Below are positions 8,062 to 17,268 of a stretch of DNA of 64,000 nucleotides, piece after piece; the stretch's first letter is position 1; the number at the start of each line of letters is the position of its first letter. The stretch is taken from contig NZ_CWHU01000004.1 of NCBI RefSeq assembly GCF_001182725.1, positions 223,506-287,505 on the forward strand, given 5' to 3'. Source of the DNA: Anaerococcus jeddahensis (lineage in GTDB: Bacteria; Bacillota; Clostridia; Tissierellales; Peptoniphilaceae). Both the position numbers and the translations under genes were made by a program. Below the pieces are notes generated by a model. The model had not been told where the DNA came from. It searched no databases and saw nothing but the letters and a program-made list of their open reading frames with translations.

Positions 8062-10381
8062 AATTTTCTCCAATCCTTTCAATCAATGAATCCATGCTTT
8101 GCTTTTTTGATTCTTTGTAAACTTCTAGGCCATGATTTTTTATAGTTTTTGTAGTTATTTGTCCAATGGAATAAATTTTTTTATTTAAAAGTGCTTCTTT
8201 TCCATAAATTTCTACAAAATTATTAACGCAAGATGATGAGGTGAAAATAATTTCGTCAAAATCTAAATCTTGGTCTAATTTTTCTTCTTTTATATTGTCA
8301 TAAATTTCAATTTCATCCAAAATCCCAATATTATCAAGGCCATCTATAATTTTTTTCCTAGACAAATTTGAGTGAGGGAAAAATATTTTATCATCTTTTT
8401 TTACGAATTTACCCATTTCATCAAGAAGATTTTCGCCAACAAAATTTCTTGGCACTATGTCGACTTTCAAATTATATTTTTCTATTTCTTTTTTTGTCCT
8501 CTCACCTATTGCTGCAATTTTCACTTTCCCAATATCTCTAATATCGTGATTTTCTATTAATTTTTCAAAAAATATTTTTACAGCATTTTTGGATGTAAAA
8601 ACCAAATAATCATAGGAAAAATCTTTGAACTTTTCCTCTAAAATATCCAAATTTTTCTCAACAATTTTTATTGTAGGGATAATTTTTACATCAAAGCCCA
8701 TGACTTCAAGTTTTTTCTTATCATTTATTCCAGATTCATAATCACGAGTAAGTGCGATTTTCCTACCAAAATTTTTATTTTCAAAATGATTTAAATATTC
8801 TCTAAGGCCTATTGTGTCAGAAATCACGATTATTGCTGGCCTTTTTATCTTTTCAATATCAATTTCTTGCAAAACTTTTTCTACAGTAGATGTATAAACT
8901 TTTTGTTTTGGGCTTGAACCATTTGAAATAATGGCGATTTTTTTATCTTTTTTCATCCCCCAGTCTATTAAATCTTTTATAATATTTGGAAGATTTTTAA
9001 GGCCCATATAAAAAACTAGACTTCCTGGAAGTTTTGCATATTTTTTGAAATCTTCATTTTTATTTTTTGACCTGTGACCTGTAATAAAGGAAATTGATGT
9101 TGCTATATCCCTGTGAGTCGGTGGAATTCCTCCTGTATTTAGGCAAACTATTCCCGATGTAAGGCCGGAAAGAGTTTCAAATTCCAAACCATTTTCTTTT
9201 ATAAAAAGCGCCTCTTCTGATCCTCTTCCAAAAACATAGGGATCGCCGCCTTTTAATCTCACAACTTTTTTCCCCGTCTTTGCCAAATCAACCATCAATT
9301 TGTTTATCTCATCTTGACTTAAAACATGATCGCCCATTGATTTTCCTACATAATATAGGTCTTTATTTTTATAAGGCTCTAAAATTTCTTGATTTAATAA
9401 TCTATCATAAATTATGGCATCAGCTTGGTCCAAGGCTTTTTTTACGGCAATAGTTATATTATCAGCCGAACCTATTCCTCCCCCTGCCAAAATAATTTTT
9501 TTGTAGGATTTTCTTTTTAATTTTTTTGCAAGATTTTTTCCAAGATTTATCCTATCAGAAATTTTTCCACTAACTTTTTCATAGATCATTTTGTCATTTT
9601 TATTAAAGGCAAAGGCACCTGTAAGGGTGATTTTTTCATTAGAAATTTCTGTAAAAATTCCCATAGGAATTGAACAATCAGCGCCAAGTTCTTTTTGAAA
9701 GGCCCTTTCAGCTTCCATTCTTATCTGGCTATTTTTATCAGAATATTTCTTAAAAATTTCAAATAAATTCTCATCTTCTTTTCTTATTTCTATTCCCAAA
9801 ATCCCCTGACATGGAGAAGGAGTAAAAACATGAGGGTCTAGGTCAAAATTTATTTTTTTATCAAGTCCTGCCCTTATAAGTCCAGCTTTTGCAAGAATCA
9901 CCCCATCAAGATTTTCTTTTTCAATTTTCCCAATCCTTGTTTCAACATTTCCCCTGATTGGCCTAAATTTTATATTTGAAAAATAATTTTCCCCCTGGCA
10001 AATTCTCCTGTTTGATCCAGTCCCAACGAGAGCATTATTCAAATCATCCATTTTTTTGAAAATTTCTTTTCCAACAAAAACATCCCTTGGGTCTTCAGCC
10101 TTTAAAGCCGGCGCAAAAATTAGTTTTTCATCAATATTTGATGGCATATCTTTTAGGGAATGAACGGCTATGTCAATTTTTTTCTCCAAAAGAGCCTCTT
10201 CAATTTCTTTTACGAAAACTCCCTTTGAATCTATCTGATCAATTTTCCTATCCCTAATCCTGTCGCCCTTTGTAGAAATTTTTATAATTTTTACATCAAG
10301 GCCTTCTTTTTCCAAAATTTCTTTTACCAATTCAGCCTGAATTAGGGCGAGTTTACTTCCCCTACTTCCAATTTTTATCAT
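8042..10381 (-). CDS. hemC-cobA-hemD: Triple fusion: hydroxymethylbilane synthase / uroporphyrinogen-III C-methyltransferase / uroporphyrinogen-III synthase
   Basis: About 779 residues carrying three enzymes in one chain. HemC: residues 1 to about 290, starting KIGSRGSKLALIQ, with RGNVETR and the dipyrromethane cysteine in GADCSIPMG. CobA/SUMT: about 292-530, with KIILAGGGIGSADNIT, the RLKGGDPYVFGRG signature and SFITGH. HemD: about 535-780, starting RKIALTRDYESG. Together these turn porphobilinogen into uroporphyrinogen III and then precorrin-2, feeding siroheme or corrinoids. The chosen ATG (10381) overlaps the upstream TGA as TGATG and has GGAG upstream; the frame also allows TTG one codon earlier. 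CobA-HemD fusions are common in clostridia; the extra fused HemC is less so. Confidence 0.92.
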   Translation of the reverse strand: MIKIGSRGSKLALIQAELVKEILEKEGLDVKIIKISTKGDRIRDRKIDQIDSKGVFVKEIEEALLEKKIDIAVHSLKDMPSNIDEKLIFAPALKAEDPRDVFVGKEIFKKMDDLNNALVGTGSNRRICQGENYFSNIKFRPIRGNVETRIGKIEKENLDGVILAKAGLIRAGLDKKINFDLDPHVFTPSPCQGILGIEIRKEDENLFEIFKKYSDKNSQIRMEAERAFQKELGADCSIPMGIFTEISNEKITLTGAFAFNKNDKMIYEKVSGKISDRINLGKNLAKKLKRKSYKKIILAGGGIGSADNITIAVKKALDQADAIIYDRLLNQEILEPYKNKDLYYVGKSMGDHVLSQDEINKLMVDLAKTGKKVVRLKGGDPYVFGRGSEEALFIKENGLEFETLSGLTSGIVCLNTGGIPPTHRDIATSISFITGHRSKNKNEDFKKYAKLPGSLVFYMGLKNLPNIIKDLIDWGMKKDKKIAIISNGSSPKQKVYTSTVEKVLQEIDIEKIKRPAIIVISDTIGLREYLNHFENKNFGRKIALTRDYESGINDKKKLEVMGFDVKIIPTIKIVEKNLDILEEKFKDFSYDYLVFTSKNAVKIFFEKLIENHDIRDIGKVKIAAIGERTKKEIEKYNLKVDIVPRNFVGENLLDEMGKFVKKDDKIFFPHSNLSRKKIIDGLDNIGILDEIEIYDNIKEEKLDQDLDFDEIIFTSSSCVNNFVEIYGKEALLNKKIYSIGQITTKTIKNHGLEVYKESKKQSMDSLIERIGENYEDEKN

Positions 10382-10974
10382 CAAATCTTCTCCAAATATT
10401 TTTTCAAAAATTCCTTGTCTTCTTTGTACAAATCTAGCAAAAGCGCCTTATTATAAATTCCATTTTCCCTTAATTTATCGCGGATTTTTACCATTAATTT
10501 TATTTTTTCCATATCAAGGCTTTCCAAATATTTTTCCAAATCATCTCCTATAAGAGAAGAAAAAATCGGAACCTGGCCGTTACTTGATATGGAAATATCA
10601 ATAAATTCATTTGAAATATTTTTTCTCAAATAGAAATCGCTCCCCAAAGAATCCGACAAATCCAAAGTCCTAAGTCCTTGGTCTTTCGCTTTTTTTCTTA
10701 AAATTTTATTTAAATCCCTATCACCCGTTGCCAAAAACAAAAAATCACATGGTGGGAAAATAAAATTTTGGTCAATATTTTTTTCCACAATTTTTATTCT
10801 TTGTGGATTTTCCTTATAAAGTTTTATTACTTCCTTGTCAATTTCCTTGCCATAGATAAGAAAAGAAAAATCCCCCTTCAAAAGGGACTCTATTTTTCTT
10901 TTACAAATCCTTCCTCCGCCAAGAAAAAGACAAATTTTATCTTTTGAATCTATAGAAATTGGAAAATATCTCAT
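10381..10974 (-). CDS. Precorrin-2 dehydrogenase / sirohydrochlorin ferrochelatase-like (CysG-N/Met8 family)
   Basis: 197 residues, a short CysG-N/Met8-type protein. It starts MRYFPISIDSKDKICLFLGGGRICKRKI, a Rossmann NAD site with the typical GGGxxxxRK pattern, followed by the all-helical dimerisation part. The family oxidises precorrin-2 to sirohydrochlorin; some members also insert metal. It sits between hemA and the triple fusion, overlapping hemA by four bases (its ATG within hemA's end region is mirrored by TGATG at its own end). Ferrochelatase activity cannot be judged from sequence alone. Confidence 0.85.
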   Translation of the reverse strand: MRYFPISIDSKDKICLFLGGGRICKRKIESLLKGDFSFLIYGKEIDKEVIKLYKENPQRIKIVEKNIDQNFIFPPCDFLFLATGDRDLNKILRKKAKDQGLRTLDLSDSLGSDFYLRKNISNEFIDISISSNGQVPIFSSLIGDDLEKYLESLDMEKIKLMVKIRDKLRENGIYNKALLLDLYKEDKEFLKKYLEKI

Positions 10975-12197
10975 TTTTTGTAAACCTTCGTTAAAATTTT
11001 TAAACTCTTATCAAAATCTTTCCCGTGGTTTTCTTTAAAATTTAAAACTGGATCACGGGCGATTTTTTTTATAGCATTTCTTACAGCTTTATCAACTTTC
11101 TTTTTTTGACTTGCAGTCATATCCGTCTTTCTAAAAATATAATCCATGGTCTTATCAGCCAAATCATCACACCTATCATTTAAATCTTTTAAAATATAGT
11201 CAATTTTTACTTCCTTCATCCAAGTAAAAAACTCCCTAGATTTTTCATCAATCTCATCCTTGTAAGATGATAAAATCTTAGACCTTTTATCAAGGTTTTT
11301 CCTAGAAATATCCTTTATTGAATCAATGTCCATAAGCTTTATATTTGAAATTTTAGAAATTTCAGGATCACAATCTCTTGGAAGGGCAAGGTCAAAAATA
11401 TATTTTTCCTTTTTAATTTTTAAAAATTGTTCTTTTTTTAAAATCAAATGAGGAGAAGCTGTGGCAGAAAAAATAAAATCCATAGTATCCAAACTTTCTC
11501 CTATTTTTTCAAAAGGAATAATACTCACATCCCCATAATTTTTTTGAATTTTTATAGAATTTTCCATCTTCCAATTAGAAATAAAAATTTTTGCACCACT
11601 TTCTAAAAGATTTTCTATGCAAAGTTTGCCAATATTTCCAATTCCAATAACAAGGGCGTTTTTATTTGGTAGAGAAGATATTTCTTGAGCCTTTTTCACT
11701 GCAATATAGGGAAGAGATAGGGGGATATGGGAGATGTTTGAGTCGGATTTTATTTTTTTTGAAAGATTTATAGCCCTTTTAAAAGCCTCTGACAAAATTT
11801 TTTTACAAAATCCTAGAGAAAGGCTGGTTTGATAGGCGTCACTCACCTGACCTAAAATTTGGTCTTCACCAACAATCAAAGAATCCAAGCCAGAAGTCAA
11901 ATAAAAAAGATGATTTATAGCATCCAAATCTTTTTTTACAAAAATAAAAGGAGACAAATTACTAAGGGAGAAAAATTTTTCAAAAAATTCAACAAAAAAT
12001 CCATCAGAAAAAATATCCTCATCAGCTACAGCAAAAATTTCAGACCTGTTGCAGGTTGATAAAACCACAACTTCTTCGAAGCCATGATTTTCCAAAATTT
12101 CGCTAGCTTCAATAATATTTGAATCCTTAAAATGAACCTTCTCACGAATATTTATATCTGCCTTGTGATGATTTAAACCAAATGAATAAAAAAACAA
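10971..12197 (-). CDS. hemA: Glutamyl-tRNA reductase, probable TTG start
   Basis: Reduces glutamyl-tRNA(Glu) to glutamate-1-semialdehyde, the committed step of the pathway. Signatures: GLNHHKADINIREK, the catalytic cysteine in STCNRSEIFAV, GLDSLIVGEDQILGQV, and the NADPH site GIGNIGKL. The open frame reaches ATG 12227, but a TATAAT box covers that ATG, so the transcript would begin inside the first codons. AGGAGG lies six bases before a TTG at 12197, which gives a 408-residue protein beginning at the normal place. First gene of the hem operon. The unusual start codon may lower expression. Confidence 0.93.
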   Translation of the reverse strand: MFFYSFGLNHHKADINIREKVHFKDSNIIEASEILENHGFEEVVVLSTCNRSEIFAVADEDIFSDGFFVEFFEKFFSLSNLSPFIFVKKDLDAINHLFYLTSGLDSLIVGEDQILGQVSDAYQTSLSLGFCKKILSEAFKRAINLSKKIKSDSNISHIPLSLPYIAVKKAQEISSLPNKNALVIGIGNIGKLCIENLLESGAKIFISNWKMENSIKIQKNYGDVSIIPFEKIGESLDTMDFIFSATASPHLILKKEQFLKIKKEKYIFDLALPRDCDPEISKISNIKLMDIDSIKDISRKNLDKRSKILSSYKDEIDEKSREFFTWMKEVKIDYILKDLNDRCDDLADKTMDYIFRKTDMTASQKKKVDKAVRNAIKKIARDPVLNFKENHGKDFDKSLKILTKVYKK

Positions 12198-12225
12198 AAA
12201 AACCCTCCTAACAATTACTAATACC

Positions 12226-12231
12226 ATTATA
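12226..12231 (-). promoter_or_regulatory. -10 box of the hem operon promoter
   Basis: TATAAT on the minus strand, placing the transcript start near 12219 and giving a leader of about 20 bases that carries AGGAGG before the TTG. No clear TTGACA is seen at the expected -35 position. Confidence 0.55.
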
Positions 12232-12252
12232 CTATTTAAAAAAACAAAATAA

Positions 12253-12272
12253 AAAACCCAGCCTCGGCTGGG
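12253..12272 (-). terminator. Intrinsic terminator upstream of the hem promoter
   Basis: Arms CCCAGCC and GGCTGGG with a short loop, followed on the minus strand by TTTTTTATTTTG. It would insulate hemA from the upstream ROK-kinase transcript. Confidence 0.7.
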
Positions 12273-12546
12273 AAAATAAAGAAGAATAGTATTTGGTATA
12301 GATAATAAGTCCGGGATTAAACAAAATTTAATTTTTTTAATAATTAAAAATAATTTCTTCTTCTTGTAAAAGATTCTACCCCATTAGTTTAAAAAAGCAA
12401 GGTAAAACGATTTTTTTATTACAAGCAAAAATATTTTAAAATAAAATATTTGTTTTTTCTTTTCAAATTTTTATTTTTAAATTTAAAAGGACTATTAATT
12501 TTTAAATTTAAAAATAATAATCCTTTTTCATTAAATTTTTTCTCTT
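12273..12546. other. Gene-free AT-rich gap with a terminator for the sugar kinase
   Basis: No gene or recognised RNA. At 12484-12528 the minus strand has arms AAAAGGATTATT and AATAGTCCTTTT around an AT-rich loop, a likely terminator for the kinase gene ending at 12547. The rest is low-complexity AT sequence. Confidence 0.5.
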
Positions 12547-13398
12547 TTACAAAGATTTTGCCAACAAGTATCCTCCCACTAGGGCTGAATCGTTTTTTAG
12601 TTTTGGTTTTACTATATATTTTTCGCTTGGAGTGATTTCTAGATAATCTCCCTTTATTTTGTCAAATTCTTCTCTTATCATTTCGATAAAGCCTTTTTTA
12701 TTTATAAGGCCGCCGCCGATTATTACAATTTCTGGTCTTAAAACTAAGGTGTAGGTGTAGATTGCTTGAGCTATATAATTTGCAGCGATTTTGAAGGATT
12801 TTTCATTTATGTCTGCTTCTTTTGGATTTTTTCCAAGTCTTTTGTGAACGCTTGGTCCACAGGCAAGTCCTTCTAGGCAATCTTCGTGGTAAGTACAAAT
12901 TGATTTAAAATCATCATCTTTTAACCTTTTTATATTTATATGTCCCATTTCCGGATGGGAAAATCCATTTAATAATTTTCCGTTTTGAACGTAGGCTCCG
13001 CCGATTCCTGTTCCTATCGTAAGATATAAGCTTGAGTTTAAATTTTCTCCTGCTCCTTTATTGGCTTCTCCTATTAATGAAAGGCCAACGTCTGTTACAA
13101 TTTTAATTTTTTGGCAAACTTGTTTTTTTAAATTTCCTAATAAATCATAGTTTACCCAAAGTTTTTTTGGTGTATTTTGGATAAAACCGTAGGTTTTTGA
13201 ATTTTCGTTTAAATCTATTGGACCAAAGGCTCCAACTCCAAGAGCTTCTACTGGATTTTTCTTGTAAAATTCTCCGATTTTTTCTAAATTTTCTTCTGGT
13301 TTTCCTGTATCTATCCAACAATCGTCTATTACTTTTCCATTTTCATCAAAGCTTGCACATTTTATTTTTGTTCCGCCAAATTCTATTGATCCGTACAT
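12547..13398 (-). CDS. ROK-family sugar kinase, probable fructokinase
   Basis: 283 residues. An ATP-dependent hexose kinase acting in the cytoplasm. It begins with the phosphate-binding pattern EFGGTKIKCA, has GTGIGGAYV, and the zinc-binding ROK segment GHINIKRLKDD...CTYHEDCLEGLACGPS, whose His/Cys layout is typical of the GmuE/ScrK fructokinase branch. IIGGGL lies near the C-terminus. It follows the S41 lipoprotein gene by nine bases on the same strand, so they may share a transcript. The substrate is inferred from the HEDCLEGLA motif; glucose or mannose are alternatives. Confidence 0.82.
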   Translation of the reverse strand: MYGSIEFGGTKIKCASFDENGKVIDDCWIDTGKPEENLEKIGEFYKKNPVEALGVGAFGPIDLNENSKTYGFIQNTPKKLWVNYDLLGNLKKQVCQKIKIVTDVGLSLIGEANKGAGENLNSSLYLTIGTGIGGAYVQNGKLLNGFSHPEMGHINIKRLKDDDFKSICTYHEDCLEGLACGPSVHKRLGKNPKEADINEKSFKIAANYIAQAIYTYTLVLRPEIVIIGGGLINKKGFIEMIREEFDKIKGDYLEITPSEKYIVKPKLKNDSALVGGYLLAKSL

Positions 13399-13407
13399 CT
13401 CACTCTC

Positions 13408-14802
13408 CTATTTTTCCAAATTTTTAATCGCCTCTATCGACTCGTTGAAACTTTCTGTGTATATATCAGGGCTTGTTTTTTCTTCTTCATTTATAAGGCC
13501 ATCTTGCCCATATCCAAGGGTGTTTGTGTAGGTAAAAACAAGACCAGAATTTGGACAAACATCATTTATTAGTCCAAGGGTTATTCCGTCTCCTCCAGTT
13601 TTTTGTCCAAGTAGTTTTGCAATTTTTGCATTTTTACAAAAATTTGCCATGCCTTCTGCTGCTGAATAAACTCCCTCATCAACTAGCAAATATAAATTCC
13701 CCTTGAATTTATTATCTTTCATTGGGGCGATTTCTATTTTATCCTTGCTATAATATGAAAAATCTTTTAAATCTTCCTTGTGTTCAAGGTCCATTTTTCC
13801 TAAATCTACGTTTGAAATATTTTCACAAGAAATTCCCTCGCTTTTGAGTAAAAGCCTTGTTCTCATTCCATCTTTAAAAAACATGTGGTTATTTACGGAA
13901 ACCTTTTTTTCTATTAATCTTGGAAGCAAATATTCTTGCCAATATTCTATATTTCCTCCAGAATTTCCCCTTATATCTATAATGAGAGTCTTGAGATTTT
14001 CATTTTCTTCTAAAAATTTGTCCAATTTATCCATATCAGAATTTAATTCATATTCTGCAAGCATTTCGTTTATTTTTACAAGACCGATATTTTTATCAAG
14101 CAATTTAACTTCTAAATTTTCGCCAGAATTTTCTAAATTTTCTGTATCCTTAGATTTTTTCAAAGATTTTTTCTTTTTCAAATCTTTTGATTGAAGACCC
14201 TTTACACCGTACCTATCTCTTACACTTTCCTTGTTCATGGCCAAAAATTCATAATACATAGAAGGATCTTTCCAAAAATGTGAATAATAATCGAGGGTTT
14301 CTTCCACATAGTCCTTTTGTGCAATAGTTGCGTGGTCATTATGAAGATCGCCGATTATCTTTTCCATGGTTTTTATAAATTCTTCGTCGCTTTTGCAAAA
14401 TTTCACTTCATTTAAATATTTTGAATAATTGGAAAGAAAATCGATACCATATTTTCTTTTTAAAACCCCAAAAAAGGGATAATTATCTCGAATTTCACTA
14501 AAAAGATAATTGAAATCTTCAACCATTTCTTCTTGGCTTAAATTTTTCTTTTCTTTCTTGTCTTCGAAAATCAACTGGCAAGGTCCATCGAGTTTGTTGT
14601 ACCATTTTACATAATCATTAATAGTCTTAAATTCGTCAATTTTATCTGGATTTATTTTTACTATCTTTTTTTCTTTTGGCTTTTTTTCTGAAATTAAAAT
14701 ATCTCTTCTTTGCTCAAGATAGTCTATTCTCCTTTGGGCACAAGAGGAAAATAAAATAATTATCGCCAAAACAAGAAGGCTTAATTTACTTTTTTTCTTC
14801 AT
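13408..14802 (-). CDS. S41-family peptidase, predicted lipoprotein
   Basis: 464 residues. The N-terminus is basic then hydrophobic and ends in the lipobox FSSC (Cys about 21), so it should be anchored outside the membrane. The C-terminal half carries S41 (C-terminal processing protease) features: IDIRGNSGGNIEYW, the nucleophile region GVYSAAEGMANF (Ser about 379) and the downstream GQKTGGDG. There is no PDZ domain, as in the simpler Tricorn/CtpA-like lipoproteins. Its start overlaps the preceding small membrane-protein gene by 17 bases. The natural substrate is unknown. Confidence 0.82.
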   Translation of the reverse strand: MKKKSKLSLLVLAIIILFSSCAQRRIDYLEQRRDILISEKKPKEKKIVKINPDKIDEFKTINDYVKWYNKLDGPCQLIFEDKKEKKNLSQEEMVEDFNYLFSEIRDNYPFFGVLKRKYGIDFLSNYSKYLNEVKFCKSDEEFIKTMEKIIGDLHNDHATIAQKDYVEETLDYYSHFWKDPSMYYEFLAMNKESVRDRYGVKGLQSKDLKKKKSLKKSKDTENLENSGENLEVKLLDKNIGLVKINEMLAEYELNSDMDKLDKFLEENENLKTLIIDIRGNSGGNIEYWQEYLLPRLIEKKVSVNNHMFFKDGMRTRLLLKSEGISCENISNVDLGKMDLEHKEDLKDFSYYSKDKIEIAPMKDNKFKGNLYLLVDEGVYSAAEGMANFCKNAKIAKLLGQKTGGDGITLGLINDVCPNSGLVFTYTNTLGYGQDGLINEEEKTSPDIYTESFNESIEAIKNLEK

Positions 14803-15133
14803 CGAGCCCTCCGTTTATAATCCAATCTCTTTTTTTAATTTCATATAAAAAAGGAAGAGTTCCTATGGGATTTATCAAAGAAAAGGCCAAGACCAATAAA
14901 AGCTTTATACTTAAGCCCTTTTTTTCATTTCTAATTATTGATCCCTTTTCCTTGTTGTTGGTTTTTATTAAATATAGTCCTCTTAAAAATAAAAATATTC
15001 CACCACCAAGCTCAAATCCTTCTTTATAATAAAGGCCAAAGGCAAAAACACAAATTGCAGACAAAAAGTAAAGAATGTAAGTTATTTTATTTTTTGTATT
15101 GTATTTTTTAAATTTTGTATTTTCTCTATTCAT
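14786..15133 (-). CDS. Small membrane protein, unknown function
   Basis: 115 residues with hydrophobic segments at about 15-33, 38-55 and 73-95 and a charged C-terminal tail. The 3' end overlaps the S41 lipoprotein gene, so the two are probably translated together. No family recognised. The N-terminus is strongly basic (MNRENTKFKKYNTKNK), placing it in the cytoplasm by the positive-inside rule. Confidence 0.6.
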   Translation of the reverse strand: MNRENTKFKKYNTKNKITYILYFLSAICVFAFGLYYKEGFELGGGIFLFLRGLYLIKTNNKEKGSIIRNEKKGLSIKLLLVLAFSLINPIGTLPFLYEIKKRDWIINGGLDEEKK

Positions 15134-15150
15134 AATTTTATTATATCAAA

Positions 15151-16161
15151 TTAAAGTCCTAAATTTGGATAAACTTTTAAATAATTATCAGACCTTGCTC
15201 CTGCCTTGTAATTTAAATATCCTGCCATAGCAATCATGGCTGCGTTGTCGGTGCACAAAATTATATCTGGATAATAAAATTTGACGCCTCTTTTTTCGCA
15301 TTCTTCTTTTAATCTTTCTTTTAATCTTGAATTTGCAGCAACTCCACCAGAAACTGCCAAAGTTTTTAAACCGGTCTCATCAATTAATCTCATAGATTTT
15401 TCAACCAAAACATCCACAACAGCTTCTTGGAAACTTGCTGCCAAGTCAGCCTTATTTATTTCTAAATTTTTTTGCTTTTGATGATTCATGTAATTTAAAA
15501 CTGAAGTTTTAAGTCCTGAAAATGAAAAATCATAAGAATCTTTTTCAAGCATAATTCTTGGAAAATCAATCGCATCCTTTCTTCCTTCTTTAGAAAGTTT
15601 ATCAATTTTTGGTCCGCCTGGATATCCAAGACCGATTGATCTTGCAATTTTATCGTAAGATTCTCCAGCCGCATCATCTCTTGTTGTTCCAATTATTTGG
15701 TAATCAGTATACCCATTTACTTTTACAAGATAAGTATGGCCTCCACTTACAACCAAAGAAATAAAAGGTGGTTCTAGGTCTTTGTTTGACAAATAATTTG
15801 CGCAAATATGGCCTTGCATGTGATTTGTTCCAATCATTGGAATATTTGCTGACAAAGAAAGAGCCTTGGCAGCAGAAATTCCTACCAAGAGTGAACCAAT
15901 AAGGCCTGGACCTTTTGTTACAGAAATTAAATCAAGGTCTTCATAAGATAAATTTGTATCCAAAAGTGCCTTTTCAATCAAAGGATTGATTGCTTCAAGG
16001 TGTTTTCTTGATGCAATTTCTGGCACAACTCCTCCAAAAATTTTATGTATATCAATTTGTGATGATATTAAATTTATCAAAACTTCCCTGTCGTTTTTCA
16101 AAATAGCAACTGAAGAATCGTCACAGGAAGTTTCAATCCCCATTGTATAAAAATCTTTCAT
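15151..16161 (-). CDS. tsaD: tRNA N6-threonylcarbamoyladenosine synthase subunit TsaD (Kae1/Gcp)
   Basis: 336 residues. Transfers threonylcarbamoyl from TC-AMP to A37 of tRNAs reading ANN codons. Seen: GIETSCDDSSVA at the N-terminus, the metal-binding HMQGH, VSGGHTYLV, the GLGYPGGP segment, and AVSGGVAANS. The ATG abuts the TAG of rimI. Last gene of the tsaE-tsaB-rimI-tsaD cluster, which therefore encodes the whole t6A transferase apart from TsaC (not in the window). Confidence 0.97.
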   Translation of the reverse strand: MKDFYTMGIETSCDDSSVAILKNDREVLINLISSQIDIHKIFGGVVPEIASRKHLEAINPLIEKALLDTNLSYEDLDLISVTKGPGLIGSLLVGISAAKALSLSANIPMIGTNHMQGHICANYLSNKDLEPPFISLVVSGGHTYLVKVNGYTDYQIIGTTRDDAAGESYDKIARSIGLGYPGGPKIDKLSKEGRKDAIDFPRIMLEKDSYDFSFSGLKTSVLNYMNHQKQKNLEINKADLAASFQEAVVDVLVEKSMRLIDETGLKTLAVSGGVAANSRLKERLKEECEKRGVKFYYPDIILCTDNAAMIAMAGYLNYKAGARSDNYLKVYPNLGL

Positions 16162-16599
16162 CTAATCCAATTCCTTTAACATTATATAAGCATCTTCATG
16201 AGTTCTAGCATAATAATTTTCCCTAAGTCTGATTTTTTCAAAACCAAATTTTTGGTAGAGATTAATAGCTGGGATATTTTTGGTAGAAACTTCAAGCCAA
16301 ATTTTGGAAACTTTTAAATTTCTTGCAAAATTAATCATATGCTCAAGCATAAGTGATCCTATATTTTGCCCACGATAAAATTCATCAACTGCAATAGTAT
16401 AAATTTCTATCTCATCCAAAATTTTTGAAATTATATAAAATCCAACAGCCTCTCCGTTTTTTTCATATACAAAAAAATCCTTATGCTTATTTTTTTCAAT
16501 ATCATGAATAAGGTCTTTTTTGGGCATAGGTCTAAAAAATGACCTAGCTTCGATTTTATAAACCTTGTCCGTATCTCCTACAGTCATAGTTCTAATCAT
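16162..16599 (-). CDS. rimI: Ribosomal-protein-alanine N-acetyltransferase RimI (GNAT family)
   Basis: 145 residues, a GNAT acetyltransferase. The acetyl-CoA pattern appears as FYRGQNIGSLML, and the later WLEVSTKNIPAINLYQKFGFE stretch is typical of RimI, which acetylates the N-terminal alanine of ribosomal protein S18. Located between tsaB and tsaD, the usual Firmicutes arrangement. Its start overlaps the tsaB end by eight bases. Other GNAT substrates are possible; the neighbourhood favours RimI. Confidence 0.9.
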   Translation of the reverse strand: MIRTMTVGDTDKVYKIEARSFFRPMPKKDLIHDIEKNKHKDFFVYEKNGEAVGFYIISKILDEIEIYTIAVDEFYRGQNIGSLMLEHMINFARNLKVSKIWLEVSTKNIPAINLYQKFGFEKIRLRENYYARTHEDAYIMLKELD

Positions 16600-17260
16600 T
16601 TTTCTTTTCTCTATCCCTTTCCGCTTGTGATTTTCTCAAATAATTTGGCACAAGCTTATAAAGATCACAATTTTCATCTTTTTTCAAAAGAGCAAGTTTA
16701 CACAAATTTTTCCCAATACAAGAATTATAAGAAAAATCCAAAATTCTAGCCCTAGAAAATTTATCCCTATATTTTTCACCGACTTCTGAAACTAAATCAA
16801 AATCTATATTTTTTTCATTGCAAAGTTTTGAAAAATCATCAATATTATATAAATCTTCTTTTACAATTTCATTCATATTCTCATCATACATTACTCCATA
16901 AACTCTTTTTCCCCTTGCATCAAGCATAGCTACTTTCGCTAAATTTGAAGAAGAATTTAAAGCAAGAGCCTTTAAAGTTGAAATCGGAATTAATTTTTTA
17001 TTTCCAACTTGGGCAAAAGTCTTTGCAATGGTCATACCAATTCTTAAACCCGTAAAAGATCCAGGGCCTTGGCTTATGGCAAAAATATCTATATCAGAAA
17101 GCTTAAGTCCCAAAAGTTTCAACAAAGTTTCAATCATTGGAACAAGCGATTCAGAATGAGTTTTTTCTTGATTTACATTAAAATCCCCAATGACTTTTTC
17201 ATCTTCAACAACAGTTACAGTTGAAATCATTGTGGAAGTATCAATTCCTAAAACTCTCAT
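16592..17260 (-). CDS. tsaB: t6A synthesis scaffold protein TsaB (YeaZ)
   Basis: 222 residues, an inactive TsaD paralogue that bridges TsaD and TsaE. It begins MRVLGIDTSTMISTV and contains the conserved KTHSESLVPMI and SQGPGSFTGLRIG segments; the metal-binding HxxxH of TsaD is absent, as expected for TsaB. It sits eight bases downstream of tsaE and overlaps rimI. Confidence 0.95.
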   Translation of the reverse strand: MRVLGIDTSTMISTVTVVEDEKVIGDFNVNQEKTHSESLVPMIETLLKLLGLKLSDIDIFAISQGPGSFTGLRIGMTIAKTFAQVGNKKLIPISTLKALALNSSSNLAKVAMLDARGKRVYGVMYDENMNEIVKEDLYNIDDFSKLCNEKNIDFDLVSEVGEKYRDKFSRARILDFSYNSCIGKNLCKLALLKKDENCDLYKLVPNYLRKSQAERDREKKND

Positions 17261-17268
17261 AATTTCTC

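Noticed and set aside
8055-8082. Start of hemB at the ATG at 8082
   Set aside because: No ribosome site before it; the ATG at 8061 has GGAG at the right distance and gives the family-typical N-terminus.
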